Positions 53,735 to 61,954 are shown, counted from the first letter of the stretch. The stretch is 64,000 bases of DNA from Modicisalibacter radicis (GCF_900961225.1 NZ_CAAHFN010000087.1:1-64000), one strand, 5' to 3'. Notes: a model not told the origin generated them from the sequence alone. Translations and numbers: made by a program.

Positions 53735-54675
53735 AGGCTGCCCTCCACGACGGGTAACGCCGGCTTGCCGTCGCGGGTGGTGACGCCGTCGAGGAAGGCG
53801 GCGAGCTTGTCGCGGTGTGCCACCAGCCAGTCGTGGGCGACCGCCTCGGGATCGCGGCCCTCGCGGCCGAAGGCCTGGATGAACGCGCTCTGGTCCTCGG
53901 CGCTGAGCACGAACTGGTCGAGCAGCCGGGTGAGGTTGGGGTTGGCCTCGCTGAATTCGCGGCCGACGATGGTACGCACGTCGCTGCGGCCGTTGTCGGC
54001 ACCATAGACACCGGCCGGGTCGTCGAGGATGTGCATGTCGTAGGCCGGCACCATCCAGTGCGGGGTCCAGCCATAGAAGGCAATCCAGCGCCGCTCGTCG
54101 TAGGCTGCCTGGACCTCGGCGAGCATCCCCGGGGTCGAGGATTCCATCAGTTCCCAGTCGCCGAGGCCATAGGTGTCGTCCTGCTGGGCCCGGTTGATGT
54201 CATCGCTGACCGTCGAGCCGCTCTCGATCGAGTAGTAGCGGGCGTCGAAGCGTTCGCGGTGGTCATCGAGCTGTTCGGCGCTGGTCACCCCGGCGTCGTA
54301 CACGTAGCCGGGCACCGCGAAGCCCATCCGCGCGCCGTTGACGTTGTTGCCCAGGTCGACGATCGCCCCATTGGCCATGGCGGCGTCGTAGCTGTCCTGC
54401 TGGGCGGGCAGCCAGCCGGCCATGAAGATGTCGCTGTCGCCGGTCTGCAGGGTCTTGTAGCCCACCGTGCTGCTCAGTTCCTGCTTTTCACTGGCATAAC
54501 CCAGCGGGGCCAGCAGCTGCGCCATGATCTCGGTCTTGACGGTCACGCCGGGCCACGGCGGCACGATGAAGTCGACCGTCGTGTCGCGGTCGGCGGCGTG
54601 GACCTGGGGCAGGCCCAGCATCGGCAGTAGCGTCAGGGCGGCGATCGCCAGGCGGTTGCGATTGCGGGAATTCAT
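53731..54675 (-). CDS. Betaine/choline/carnitine-type substrate-binding protein
   Basis: A 314-residue periplasmic OpuAC/ProX-class protein. A signal peptide ends VHA, then DTTVDFIVPPWPGVTVKTEIM. Tryptophans that could form the aromatic cage for a trimethylammonium group occur in PPWPG, MAGWLPAQQ and FYGWTPHWM. It differs in type from the three OsmF-like binding proteins elsewhere in the window. No matching permease or ATPase is encoded here. It lies between an AruI-like decarboxylase gene and a class II aldolase gene, arguing for a quaternary-amine ligand. Confidence 0.85.
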   Translation of the reverse strand: MNSRNRNRLAIAALTLLPMLGLPQVHAADRDTTVDFIVPPWPGVTVKTEIMAQLLAPLGYASEKQELSSTVGYKTLQTGDSDIFMAGWLPAQQDSYDAAMANGAIVDLGNNVNGARMGFAVPGYVYDAGVTSAEQLDDHRERFDARYYSIESGSTVSDDINRAQQDDTYGLGDWELMESSTPGMLAEVQAAYDERRWIAFYGWTPHWMVPAYDMHILDDPAGVYGADNGRSDVRTIVGREFSEANPNLTRLLDQFVLSAEDQSAFIQAFGREGRDPEAVAHDWLVAHRDKLAAFLDGVTTRDGKPALPVVEGSL

Positions 54676-54717
54676 GGCCTCTCCTCGGTTCGAAATTGTT
54701 ATCGGCTAGGTCGTGCC

Positions 54718-56316
54718 TCAGCGGCGTCGGCCCCAGCCGTCGGCGTCGATCTCGATCAGCGTGGGCCGCGTGGCGGCCCGGCTGGCGGCCAGTGCCTGGC
54801 CGAGCGCCACCGGGGTGTCGGCCCGCGCCGCATGGCAGCCGAAGGCCTCGGCCAGCGTGGCGAAGTCGGGGGCCGGCAGGTCGACGCCCAGCCGGGCGAC
54901 CGCGTGCATGTCCATGTAGCGGCGAATCTCGCCGTAGCCGTCGTTGTTCCAGATCACCACGGCCAGGGGTACGCCGGCGTCGCGGGCGGTAGCCAGTTCG
55001 CCGAGGGTGAACATCAACCCGCCGTCGCCGACCAGCGCGATCACCGGTCGCTCGGGGACGGCCAGCGCCGCGCCGAGCGCCGCGGGCAGCCCATAGCCGA
55101 GCGTGCCGTAGCCGGTGGCGGCATTGAACCAGCGCCGCGGCGCGGGCATCTCGACGATGAAGTTGCCGGCGTAGACCGGTCCGGTGGAATCGCCGACGAT
55201 GCTCGCCTCGGGCAGCGCGTCGCGCAGGGTGTCGAGAAGCTCGGCGTAGGGCGCCACGTCGTCGGCCTCGCGCAGCGCCAGGGCGGCCTTGGTCGCGCTG
55301 ACCTGCGCCGCGGCGTCCCGCGCGGCGGCCACCGGCAAGCGCTCGAGCAGGCCGCGCACGACCTCGCCGGCATCGGCGAGCAGCGCCAGGTCGGCGGCCT
55401 GGTTGCGGGCCAGCTGCTGGGCATCGATATCCACGCGGATCAACCTGCCGGTGAGCGCGAAGCCATCGTCGAAGACCAGGTCGTAGTCGGTTTCGCCGAG
55501 TTCGCTGCCCAGCGCCAGGATCACGTCGGCCTCGGCGGCCAGCCGGCGCCCGGCGGGCAGGCTGGCGCAGGCGCCCAGGTCGAGCGGGTGACGCTCGCCG
55601 AGCACGCCGCGGGCGTTGATGGTGGTCATGGTCGGGGCATCGAGTCGCTCGACGAGCGCGCGGGTGTCCGCTGCGGCATCGACGCAGCCGCCGCCGAGCA
55701 GCACCAGCGGGCGTTCGGCGCCGGCCAGCCAGGCCGCGGCGGCGTCGAGCCCGGCGGCCGGCGCGGACGGCGGGTAGACCGCGGCGGGCTTGATCGGCGT
55801 ATCGGCTACCGGCTGGGTCATCACGTCGAGCGGAATCTCGATATGCACCGGGCCGGGGCGGGCGCTGGCGAACACCGCGAAGGCCCGGGCGACGACCTCG
55901 TCCAGTGCCTCGGCGCCGTGCAGGGTATGGCTGAACACGCTGACCCCGGCCAGCGTGCGCTGCTGGTCGGGCAGTTCGTGCAGGCGACCCTGGCCGCGGC
56001 CCAGGGTATCGCGGCGGTTGACGCTGGAGATCACCAGCATCGACACCGAGTCGGCCAGCGCCTGGGCCATGGCGGTGGCGATGTTGGTCATCCCCGGGCC
56101 GCTGATGATGAAGCAGGCCGCCGGCCTGCCGCTGGCGCGGGCGTAGCCGTCGGCCATGAACCCGGCGCCCTGCTCGTGGCGCGGGGTGACGTGGCGCAAG
56201 GGGCTGTCCGCGAGGCCGCGGTAGAGCTCGATGGTGTGGACCCCGGGGATGCCGAACACGGTATCGATGCCGTGGGCCTCGAGCAGCTCGAGCAGGCGTT
56301 GCGCGCAGGTCGTCAT
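54718..56316 (-). CDS. aruI: ThDP-dependent decarboxylase, 5-guanidino-2-oxopentanoate decarboxylase-like
   Basis: A 532-residue thiamin-diphosphate enzyme of the acetolactate-synthase-like group. Glu48 in TPRHEQGAGFMADGYAR is the cofactor-activating glutamate. The ThDP/Mg motif is ALVGDGGLMFTLGELATA...VIWNNDGYGEI. HTIELYRGL and ISSVNRRDTLGRGQGRLHELPDQ match AruI-type 2-ketoarginine decarboxylases. With the AruH-like transaminase in the same operon this gives transamination followed by decarboxylation of an amino acid. A phosphonopyruvate- or sulfopyruvate-type substrate is less likely. It overlaps the HD gene by 4 bases. Confidence 0.8.
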   Translation of the reverse strand: MTTCAQRLLELLEAHGIDTVFGIPGVHTIELYRGLADSPLRHVTPRHEQGAGFMADGYARASGRPAACFIISGPGMTNIATAMAQALADSVSMLVISSVNRRDTLGRGQGRLHELPDQQRTLAGVSVFSHTLHGAEALDEVVARAFAVFASARPGPVHIEIPLDVMTQPVADTPIKPAAVYPPSAPAAGLDAAAAWLAGAERPLVLLGGGCVDAAADTRALVERLDAPTMTTINARGVLGERHPLDLGACASLPAGRRLAAEADVILALGSELGETDYDLVFDDGFALTGRLIRVDIDAQQLARNQAADLALLADAGEVVRGLLERLPVAAARDAAAQVSATKAALALREADDVAPYAELLDTLRDALPEASIVGDSTGPVYAGNFIVEMPAPRRWFNAATGYGTLGYGLPAALGAALAVPERPVIALVGDGGLMFTLGELATARDAGVPLAVVIWNNDGYGEIRRYMDMHAVARLGVDLPAPDFATLAEAFGCHAARADTPVALGQALAASRAATRPTLIEIDADGWGRRR

Positions 56317-56915
56317 GAACGCACCTCGGCATCACTGGCCACGCCTGAGGTTTCCGCCTGTGCATTACCGAACGGCTCGCGGGAGAAGACCCGCTCGACC
56401 ATCGGCACGAAGTGCTCCAGGGGGCGCGTGGGATAGTCCGGGTCGAAGGCGCGCTGGTCCCACTCGTCGCAGAAGCGCACGGTGCGCGCGTAGGCCGGGT
56501 GGTCGCGGTAGGCCTCGCGGGCGTGGGGGTCCATACCGTAGAAGGCGCGGTAGTGATAGCCCTGGAACAGCTCGTGATGACGGATCATCCACACGTTGAG
56601 CGGGTCGATGTAGGGCTCGAGGATCGCCGCGGCGATCTCGGCGTGGTTGGCCGGCGCCAGGTCGTCGCCGATGTCGTGGAGCAGCGCGCAGACCACGGTC
56701 TCCTCGTCGGCGCCGGCGTCGAGCGCGCGGCTGGCGGTCTGCAGGCAGTGCGCGTAGCGGTCGATCGGGTAGCCGTGGTTGTCGCCCTTGAGGCGCAGCA
56801 GGTGCTCGAGTACCCGGCGGCTGGCGTCGTTCTGGTAGATCTGAAAGTGCGCGTCGATGATCGCCCAGTCGTCGGCGGTGCTCTCGTCGAAGCGCGTGAA
56901 GCGGGCCTGGCTCAT
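56313..56915 (-). CDS. HD-domain protein paired with a 2OG oxygenase
   Basis: A 200-residue HD-fold metalloprotein. Likely metal ligands are His56 (DRYAHCLQTA), His80-Asp81 (LLHDIGDDL), His91, His113/114 and Asp150 (FCDEWDQ). HD proteins directly beside a BBOX-like oxygenase include TmpB and PhnZ, mixed-valent di-iron oxygenases that cleave C-P bonds. The Tyr-x-x-Glu seen before the first histidine in those enzymes reads NHGY here, so a C-P-cleaving role is doubtful. It overlaps both flanking genes by 4 bases, so it is tightly co-expressed. Hydrolase activity is the alternative. Confidence 0.8.
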   Translation of the reverse strand: MSQARFTRFDESTADDWAIIDAHFQIYQNDASRRVLEHLLRLKGDNHGYPIDRYAHCLQTASRALDAGADEETVVCALLHDIGDDLAPANHAEIAAAILEPYIDPLNVWMIRHHELFQGYHYRAFYGMDPHAREAYRDHPAYARTVRFCDEWDQRAFDPDYPTRPLEHFVPMVERVFSREPFGNAQAETSGVASDAEVRS

Positions 56916-58099
56916 CGAACCGGTCCTCCCTGGGTGGCGGCGCGGGATACGGCGGCGTCGTTGGCGCTGGACGTGGCGCCGAGCGCACGGCGCAGTACCT
57001 GGCGGCGGCTGGCGGTCGTGTCGCGATCGACATAGCCCTGGCGCAGGTGGCGCACGCCGCCTTCGAGCTGGTAGGCGGTGCGTCCGTGCAGCAGCCGGTA
57101 GTTGTCCATGATCAGCATCTCGCCGGGGGCGAGCTTGAGGTGCACGGTCAGCGCCGGGTCGGTGATCAGCCCATGAAAGCGCTGGCGCGCGGCGTAGTAG
57201 CGTTCGAGGGTCTCGGCATCGTAGGCGGCGACGCGCTCGGTGCGGTTGGAAAAGCGCACCCTGGCGAGCCGGCCGTGGCTGTCGAGCTCGATCAGCGGGC
57301 CTTCGCTTTCCAGCTGGGTGGTGGCATCGACGTAGCGAAAGCCGGGCGACAGCCGGGTCAGGCAGTCGAACGCCGCCGGGTCCTCGCGCTGCAGCCGGCG
57401 GGCGGCCATGAAACCGTCGACCAGCGTGCTGTCGCCGCCCGCGGCGGCATTGCTCAGGCAGTGCAGCCAGATGTAGCCGGGGATCGGATCGCGGTAGGGG
57501 TTGTCGGTGTGCGGCTCGAGTCCGCGCTGGGTCATGGTCAGGTCGTAGGCGTTGGCCACCGACTTGACGTCGGCGATGCCGCCCCAGTTGGTGCGCCGCA
57601 ACGGACCGATGCGATCGATCAGCGCCTGCATGCCGTCCTCCTCGCCGGGTACGCCGACGACACGCACGAAGCCGTAGCGCTGCAGGTCCTCGAGCAGCGC
57701 CAGCAGCGCCCGGTCATCGTCGAGGGCGGCGGCGAAGTCGGCCTCGGGCAGGTGGGGCAGGCCGGCATCCCACAGTTGATGCCCGTCGCCGGCCGCGCCT
57801 TGCGACTCGCTCCGGGGCGGTCGAGCCTCGACGATCAGGTCGTCGATGGCGAAGGCGGTGCGGTGGCCGTCGCTGAAGCCGATACGCAGCGTCCGGCCTT
57901 CGACGGCGGCGGATTCGATGGCCAGGTCGAGCGGCAGTTCGGCGGCCTCGATCAGCCGCTGGCCGGTCCGGGCATCGAGGGTCTCGCCGTCCGGCGCGCG
58001 TTCGCGCAGCCACAGCGCGGCGAAGTGCTGTTCGAGGCCGGGAGCGCTGAGCGTCAGGCGGCGGCCCTGGAAGTTGATGACGGCGTCGACGGTGGACAT
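56912..58099 (-). CDS. Gamma-butyrobetaine-hydroxylase-like 2OG/Fe(II) oxygenase 1
   Basis: 395 residues from the ATG at 58099 (a GTG at 58117 lacks a ribosome site). A small N-terminal GBBH-like domain (residues 1-95) precedes the TauD/TfdA catalytic fold. The iron ligands are His197 and Asp199 (EPHTDNPYRD) with distal His338 (RLLHGRTAYQ). The N-terminal domain of BBOX usually binds zinc through Cys residues in a WLRDNC-type motif. Here it reads WLRERAPDGE and no cysteines remain. TmpA, BBOX and trimethyllysine hydroxylase are the candidate families. It is the first gene of the leftward catabolic operon. Confidence 0.83.
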   Translation of the reverse strand: MSTVDAVINFQGRRLTLSAPGLEQHFAALWLRERAPDGETLDARTGQRLIEAAELPLDLAIESAAVEGRTLRIGFSDGHRTAFAIDDLIVEARPPRSESQGAAGDGHQLWDAGLPHLPEADFAAALDDDRALLALLEDLQRYGFVRVVGVPGEEDGMQALIDRIGPLRRTNWGGIADVKSVANAYDLTMTQRGLEPHTDNPYRDPIPGYIWLHCLSNAAAGGDSTLVDGFMAARRLQREDPAAFDCLTRLSPGFRYVDATTQLESEGPLIELDSHGRLARVRFSNRTERVAAYDAETLERYYAARQRFHGLITDPALTVHLKLAPGEMLIMDNYRLLHGRTAYQLEGGVRHLRQGYVDRDTTASRRQVLRRALGATSSANDAAVSRAATQGGPVR

Positions 58100-58215
58100 G
58101 GCGGCGCAAATCTCCACGGCTGGCTGAGTCGATTGGGTACGGGACCTGAGTCCGAAGCGCTGTCGCCGCCCGCGGCGGGTGCGACCTTGGCTCTACCCTA
58201 GGGCCATAGCGCGAA

Positions 58216-58236
58216 GGCAATTTGCCAAAAATCGCC
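58216..58236. promoter_or_regulatory. Shared regulatory motif, copy 1
   Basis: The plus strand reads GGCAATTTGCCA, then AAAA, then TCGCC, between the divergent oxygenase-1 and AraC/GlxA genes. Seventeen of 21 bases recur at 60623-60643 ahead of oxygenase 2. It lies about 20 bases before the AraC/GlxA start and about 120 before oxygenase 1. It is a good candidate site for that regulator. Confidence 0.55.
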
Positions 58237-58257
58237 TTTTAATGGACTATTCTGGCC

Positions 58258-59277
58258 ATGAGCGATCCCGATACGGCCAACTGGGCCCAGGCCTGGCCCT
58301 ACCCGCGTCCCGACCAGCCGCCGGTGGCGCGTCCCGGCGAGGCCGAGCACACCGTCAGCGTATGGCTGCTGCCCAAGTTCTCGATGCTGACCTTGTTCTG
58401 CCTGCTCGAGCCGCTGCGGGTCGCCAACCGCTTCGGTCGCACGCTGTTCGCCTGGCAACTGCTGTCCAGCGACGGCCAGGCGGTGGTCGCCAGCAACGGC
58501 GTGCGCATCGATGTCGACGGCGCGCTCGGCGATGCCGGTGATCGCGAGATGCTGATGGCGATCTCCTCCTACGAGGCGGAAGCCACGGTGACCGCCGCCG
58601 ACCGCGCGGCGCTGCGCCAGGTCGCCGCGCACGGCGGCCGGGTCGGCGGGCTGGATACCGCGCCGTTCATTCTCGCCCGGGCCGGGCTGCTCGATCAGCA
58701 GCGCGTGGCGCTGCACTGGGAGAGCGTGCCGGCGTTTCGCGAGGAGTTCCCGCACATCGCGATCAGCCCGGCGCGCTTCGAGTTCGCCGACCGGCGGCTG
58801 ACCGGCTCCGGCGGCGCGGCGGGCATCGACATGATGCTGCAGTGGATCGAGTACGACTATGGCCCGGCGCTGGCCAACGCGGTGGGTCGTCAGCTGGTCC
58901 ACCAGCGGGTGTCCGAGGAGGATGCCCTGCAGAGCCAGCATCGTCTCGACCGGCTGCCGCGGGCGGTGGTGCGGGCGCTGGCGATCATGGAGGCGCATCT
59001 CGGCCAGGCGCTGGCGATCCCCGAGATCTGCCGGCTGGTCGGCCAGTCGCAGCGCCAGCTGACGCGGCTGTTCGTCGGCCACTTCGGCGAGACGCCCAAG
59101 CAGTGCTACCTGGGCATGCGCCTGGACCTGGCGCGGCGGATTCTCGCCGACAGCCGCTGCCGGGTCACCGAGGCGGCGCTGGCCACCGGTTTCAGCAACA
59201 TGACGCACTTCTCGCGGGCCTACCAGGCGCGCTTCGGCGAACGCCCGAGCAGGACCGGCGAGCGCGGGATGGCCTGA
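58258..59277 (+). CDS. GlxA/AraC-family transcriptional regulator (GbdR/CdhR-like)
   Basis: A 339-residue activator. The DJ-1/PfpI-like ligand domain (about residues 28-210, with LLPKFSMLTLFCLLEPLRVANRF and GGLDTAPFILARAGLL) is followed by an AraC-type double helix-turn-helix (about 240-330, ALAIPEICRLVGQSQRQLTRLF and VTEAALATGFSNMTHFSRAY). The same architecture occurs in GbdR, CdhR and the arginine regulator ArgR of pseudomonads. Divergent from the oxygenase-HD-AruI operon and converging on oxygenase 2, it most likely activates both. Confidence 0.9.
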   Translation: MSDPDTANWAQAWPYPRPDQPPVARPGEAEHTVSVWLLPKFSMLTLFCLLEPLRVANRFGRTLFAWQLLSSDGQAVVASNGVRIDVDGALGDAGDREMLMAISSYEAEATVTAADRAALRQVAAHGGRVGGLDTAPFILARAGLLDQQRVALHWESVPAFREEFPHIAISPARFEFADRRLTGSGGAAGIDMMLQWIEYDYGPALANAVGRQLVHQRVSEEDALQSQHRLDRLPRAVVRALAIMEAHLGQALAIPEICRLVGQSQRQLTRLFVGHFGETPKQCYLGMRLDLARRILADSRCRVTEAALATGFSNMTHFSRAYQARFGERPSRTGERGMA

Positions 59278-59301
59278 GCGGGCGTTGCAGTCTTTCTTCA
59301 G

Positions 59302-60549
59302 CTAGCGCTCGGCCTGGCCCAGCGCCTCGACGCGGCGTTGCCGTGCGGCCCGGCGCAGCATGCGCAGCCGCGAGCGCACTTCGTCGCGCTCCAGATAGCA
59401 ACCCTGCAGCCAGCGATGGCCGGAGGCGCCCTCGAAGGCGTCGCGGGCATGCAGCAACCGGCGGTTGTCGAAGATCACCAGGTCGCCCGGACGATAATCG
59501 AAGCGCATCGCGAAGCGTGGCTCCCGGAGCAGCCGTTGCAGCTGCATCAGCGCGTCGTAGGCCGGCTCGATCTCGTCGAACGGCGCCATCAGCGGCCCGC
59601 GCAGGAAGTCGGCGATGCGCACCTCGCTCAGCCTGCCCTCGGCGTCGCACTGAATCATCGGGTTGAACCACACGTAGTCGCTGGTGCGTGCGGTATTGGC
59701 GTAGCACCACTTGACCCGGGTCAGGGTGGCGAACGCCTCGGGGCTTTGCCGGCGCAGCGCTTCGGCCACCGCGAAGCCGTCCATCATCACCGCCTGGCCG
59801 CCGTCGACGCTGTTCTCCAGGCAGTGCAGCAACTGCAGGCCCGGCTGGTATTCGCGGGTCGGCAGGTCGACGTGCGGCGGCAGGGCGATCGAGGTGTAGG
59901 CGTTGGAGTCGGGATCGGGCTTGGCGCGCACGTCGAACAGCGTGCCGAAGTTGGTCGGCCGCGGCGGGCCGATGCGCCGGGCGATGGCGTCCAGACTGCC
60001 CGGCGCGGTGGGCAGGTTGCGCAGCCGCACCAGGCCATGGCGCAGCACTGCGTCGAGCGCGTCCTCGAGCAGCGCTTCGGCGGCTTCGGCGTGCTCGTCC
60101 TGGTCCATCCACTCCGCGGCGTCGAGGCTCGGCGGGGCGTCGAGTTCGGCGCCTGTCCAGACGTCGACGGCGACCAGCGGTGTGTCGAACGCCTCGGCGT
60201 TGGAGTAGTCGTGGGCGCGCAGCCAGCCGGGATGAAAGCGCAGCGTACGCGCTTCCGGGGCGAAGGTGACGCTGAGTGCGCCGGCGGCGTCGAGCCAGGC
60301 CGCGTCGATGGTCGGCCAGGCGGCGAGCTGCGACAGGTTCAGGATGCGCTCGCGGGTCGCCGGGTTGACGGTGGTGTCGTCGGCGGCGTTCTCGCGCAGC
60401 CACACGGCGTGGTAGCGGCTGACCCGGCCATCGGCCCAGGCGAGCTCGACCAGACGCGTGTCGTGGTCGACCCGCGTCGCCTCGACCTCGATCGGCCAGG
60501 CGTCGTAATCCGGGGTCGACGGCAGTGTCGGCGCGTGCGTCGTTGTCAT
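59302..60549 (-). CDS. Gamma-butyrobetaine-hydroxylase-like 2OG/Fe(II) oxygenase 2
   Basis: A 415-residue TauD/TfdA-type oxygenase with a GBBH-like N-terminal domain (residues 20-115). The iron ligands are His226 and Asp228 (LPPHVDLPTRE) with distal His367 (RLLHARDAFEG). The usual zinc-cysteine motif is absent, reading WLRENAADDT. NFGTLFDVRAKPDPDSNAYTS and YVWFNPMIQ are typical of gamma-butyrobetaine dioxygenase, which makes L-carnitine. It is transcribed alone, and its promoter carries the motif shared with the oxygenase-1 operon. Confidence 0.85.
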   Translation of the reverse strand: MTTTHAPTLPSTPDYDAWPIEVEATRVDHDTRLVELAWADGRVSRYHAVWLRENAADDTTVNPATRERILNLSQLAAWPTIDAAWLDAAGALSVTFAPEARTLRFHPGWLRAHDYSNAEAFDTPLVAVDVWTGAELDAPPSLDAAEWMDQDEHAEAAEALLEDALDAVLRHGLVRLRNLPTAPGSLDAIARRIGPPRPTNFGTLFDVRAKPDPDSNAYTSIALPPHVDLPTREYQPGLQLLHCLENSVDGGQAVMMDGFAVAEALRRQSPEAFATLTRVKWCYANTARTSDYVWFNPMIQCDAEGRLSEVRIADFLRGPLMAPFDEIEPAYDALMQLQRLLREPRFAMRFDYRPGDLVIFDNRRLLHARDAFEGASGHRWLQGCYLERDEVRSRLRMLRRAARQRRVEALGQAER

Positions 60550-60607
60550 GGCGGCGTTCCTGAGTGAAATGGCGACCTTCAGGATGCCGAGTCGCCGCGC
60601 CGATGAT

Positions 60608-60643
60608 TAGCCATCAGGCGACGGCTATTTGCCATGAGTCGCC
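60608..60643. promoter_or_regulatory. Shared regulatory motif, copy 2, with an imperfect direct repeat
   Basis: GGCTATTTGCCA, then TGAG, then TCGCC (60623-60643) matches copy 1 at 58216-58236 at 17 of 21 positions. A looser repeat, TTAGCCATCAGGCGAC (60608-60623), precedes TTTGCCATGAGTCGCC (60628-60643) with a 20-base period. AraC-family regulators typically bind direct repeats about two helical turns apart. Confidence 0.55.
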
Positions 60644-60751
60644 ATTGATGGTGGTCATTCAGAGTACCTTTCGCAACCCGGTCGCTTTCCGGCGGAAAAT
60701 CTTCGCAAGGGCGCCGTGAATCCATCCTTGGGCGCTACCTTTGCCATCTGA

Positions 60752-60767
60752 CCGCCATGGATGGCGG
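60752..60767. promoter_or_regulatory. Perfect short palindrome
   Basis: CCGCCAT-GG-ATGGCGG is a perfect 7-bp inverted repeat with a 2-base spacer. It lies in the region between the two leftward genes, about 200 bases upstream of oxygenase 2. It is possibly a second operator. There is no T-tract. Confidence 0.35.
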
Positions 60768-60889
60768 AAATGCCGGAATGGAAGGAACACTTTCCGGCCA
60801 TGGCAAAGGACCCTTGCTTTACCTTGCCTCCGGCGACCGACATTTTGTCGGGAGTTTGGAGTATGAGTTCTTGTTGACCAGCGTCCCTT

Positions 60890-61849
60890 TTATTGACGAG
60901 CCTCGCGCGGGCTTTCGGCATAGCGCTGACGGTAGGCGCGCGAGAAGCTCGACGCCGAGGCGAAGCCGCAGGCCAGGCCGATGCCGAGGATGTCGTGATC
61001 GGTTTCCAGCAGCAGCTGGCGGGCCCGGGTCAGGCGCAGGTTCAGGTAGTGATCGCGCGGGCGCACGCCCAGCTCGCGCTCGAACAGTCGCTGCAATTGG
61101 CGCAGCGAGATGCCCACGCGATACGCCAGGTCGGCGATCGACAGCGGTGCCTCGATATGCGCTTCCATCAGTGCCACGGCTTCGATCAGCACGTGCTTGT
61201 GGGTGCCGAGGCGCTGGGTCAGCGCCATGCGCTGCTGATCGTGGTGGGTGCGCATGTGGGCGTGGATCAGTTGCTCCGAGACCGCGGTGGCCAGCGCCTC
61301 GCCGTGACGACGGGCGATCAGGTCGAGCGACATGTCCATCGCCGCGGTGCCGCCGGCGCAGGAAAAGCCGCGCGGACCGAGCTCGAACAGCGCCTCGCGG
61401 GTCTCGATGTCGGGGAAGCGTTCGCGAAAGGCCGGCAGGCTTTCCCAGTGCAGGGTCACCCGCTGATCGCGCAGCAGCCCGGCGCTGGCCAGCACCACGC
61501 TGCCGGTGTCGATGCCGCCGAGCACGCAGTCGCCGTTGGCCAGCCGGTTGAGCCAGCGAATCAGCGGCCGGGTCAGCGTCGCTTCGGGCTCGAAGCTGGC
61601 GCATACCGCCACGCTGGGCAGCGCCGGGGCGCTGGCGATGGATTCGTCGGCGAGCAGGGTCATGGCGTTACTGGCGGTGACCGGTGCGCCGTCCTGGCTG
61701 ATCACCCGCCAGGCGAACAGCGTGCGCCCGGCGATGCGATTGGCGATGCGCAGGGGCTCCACGGCGGAGAAGAACGCCATCATCGAGAAGCGTGGCATCA
61801 GCAGAAAGCCGATCGGCTCGGGCAGGGGGCCGGCGTAGTCCAGGCGCAT
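60890..61849 (-). CDS. GlxA/AraC-family transcriptional regulator, second copy
   Basis: A 319-residue regulator with the same layout as the one at 58258-59277. The ligand domain begins IGFLLMPRFSMMAFFSAVEPLRIANRI. The C-terminal AraC double HTH (about residues 220-315) has LSIADLAYRVGISLRQLQRLF and ILGIGLACGFASASSFSRAY. It is related to GbdR and CdhR-type regulators of glycine betaine and carnitine catabolism. It reads toward oxygenase 2, from which it is separated by 340 bases. Confidence 0.9.
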   Translation of the reverse strand: MRLDYAGPLPEPIGFLLMPRFSMMAFFSAVEPLRIANRIAGRTLFAWRVISQDGAPVTASNAMTLLADESIASAPALPSVAVCASFEPEATLTRPLIRWLNRLANGDCVLGGIDTGSVVLASAGLLRDQRVTLHWESLPAFRERFPDIETREALFELGPRGFSCAGGTAAMDMSLDLIARRHGEALATAVSEQLIHAHMRTHHDQQRMALTQRLGTHKHVLIEAVALMEAHIEAPLSIADLAYRVGISLRQLQRLFERELGVRPRDHYLNLRLTRARQLLLETDHDILGIGLACGFASASSFSRAYRQRYAESPREARQ

Positions 61850-61954
61850 GAGTCGCTCGCAACGGGGTGGCCCGACGATGATAGGCGATTGCGAGGTACG
61901 CTGCAGGTATCCGGTGGTTCAGCGCAGGGCCGATATGACCGATACTGTCAGCAC

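Larger units (their letters stand above)
60550..60889. other. Intergenic region between oxygenase 2 and an AraC/GlxA gene
   Basis: 340 bases without a credible gene. A minus-strand frame of 88 codons (60655-60921) is open but Lys/Gly-rich and overlaps the regulator gene. The region contains the shared motif (60608-60643), the palindrome 60752-60767 and several GCCAT/ATGGC half-sites. It serves as promoter DNA for oxygenase 2. Confidence 0.5.

Noticed and set aside
50918..54007. Very long plus-strand open frame (over 1000 codons) opposite the amino-acid transporter and AruH-like genes
   Set aside because: It is antisense to several genes with clear family motifs. Its translation is Ala/Gly/Val/His-rich without domains. 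Long antisense frames are expected in high-GC DNA.
60655..60921. 88-codon minus-strand frame between oxygenase 2 and the AraC/GlxA gene
   Set aside because: It overlaps the 3' end of the regulator, lacks a ribosome site and spans several operator-like repeats.
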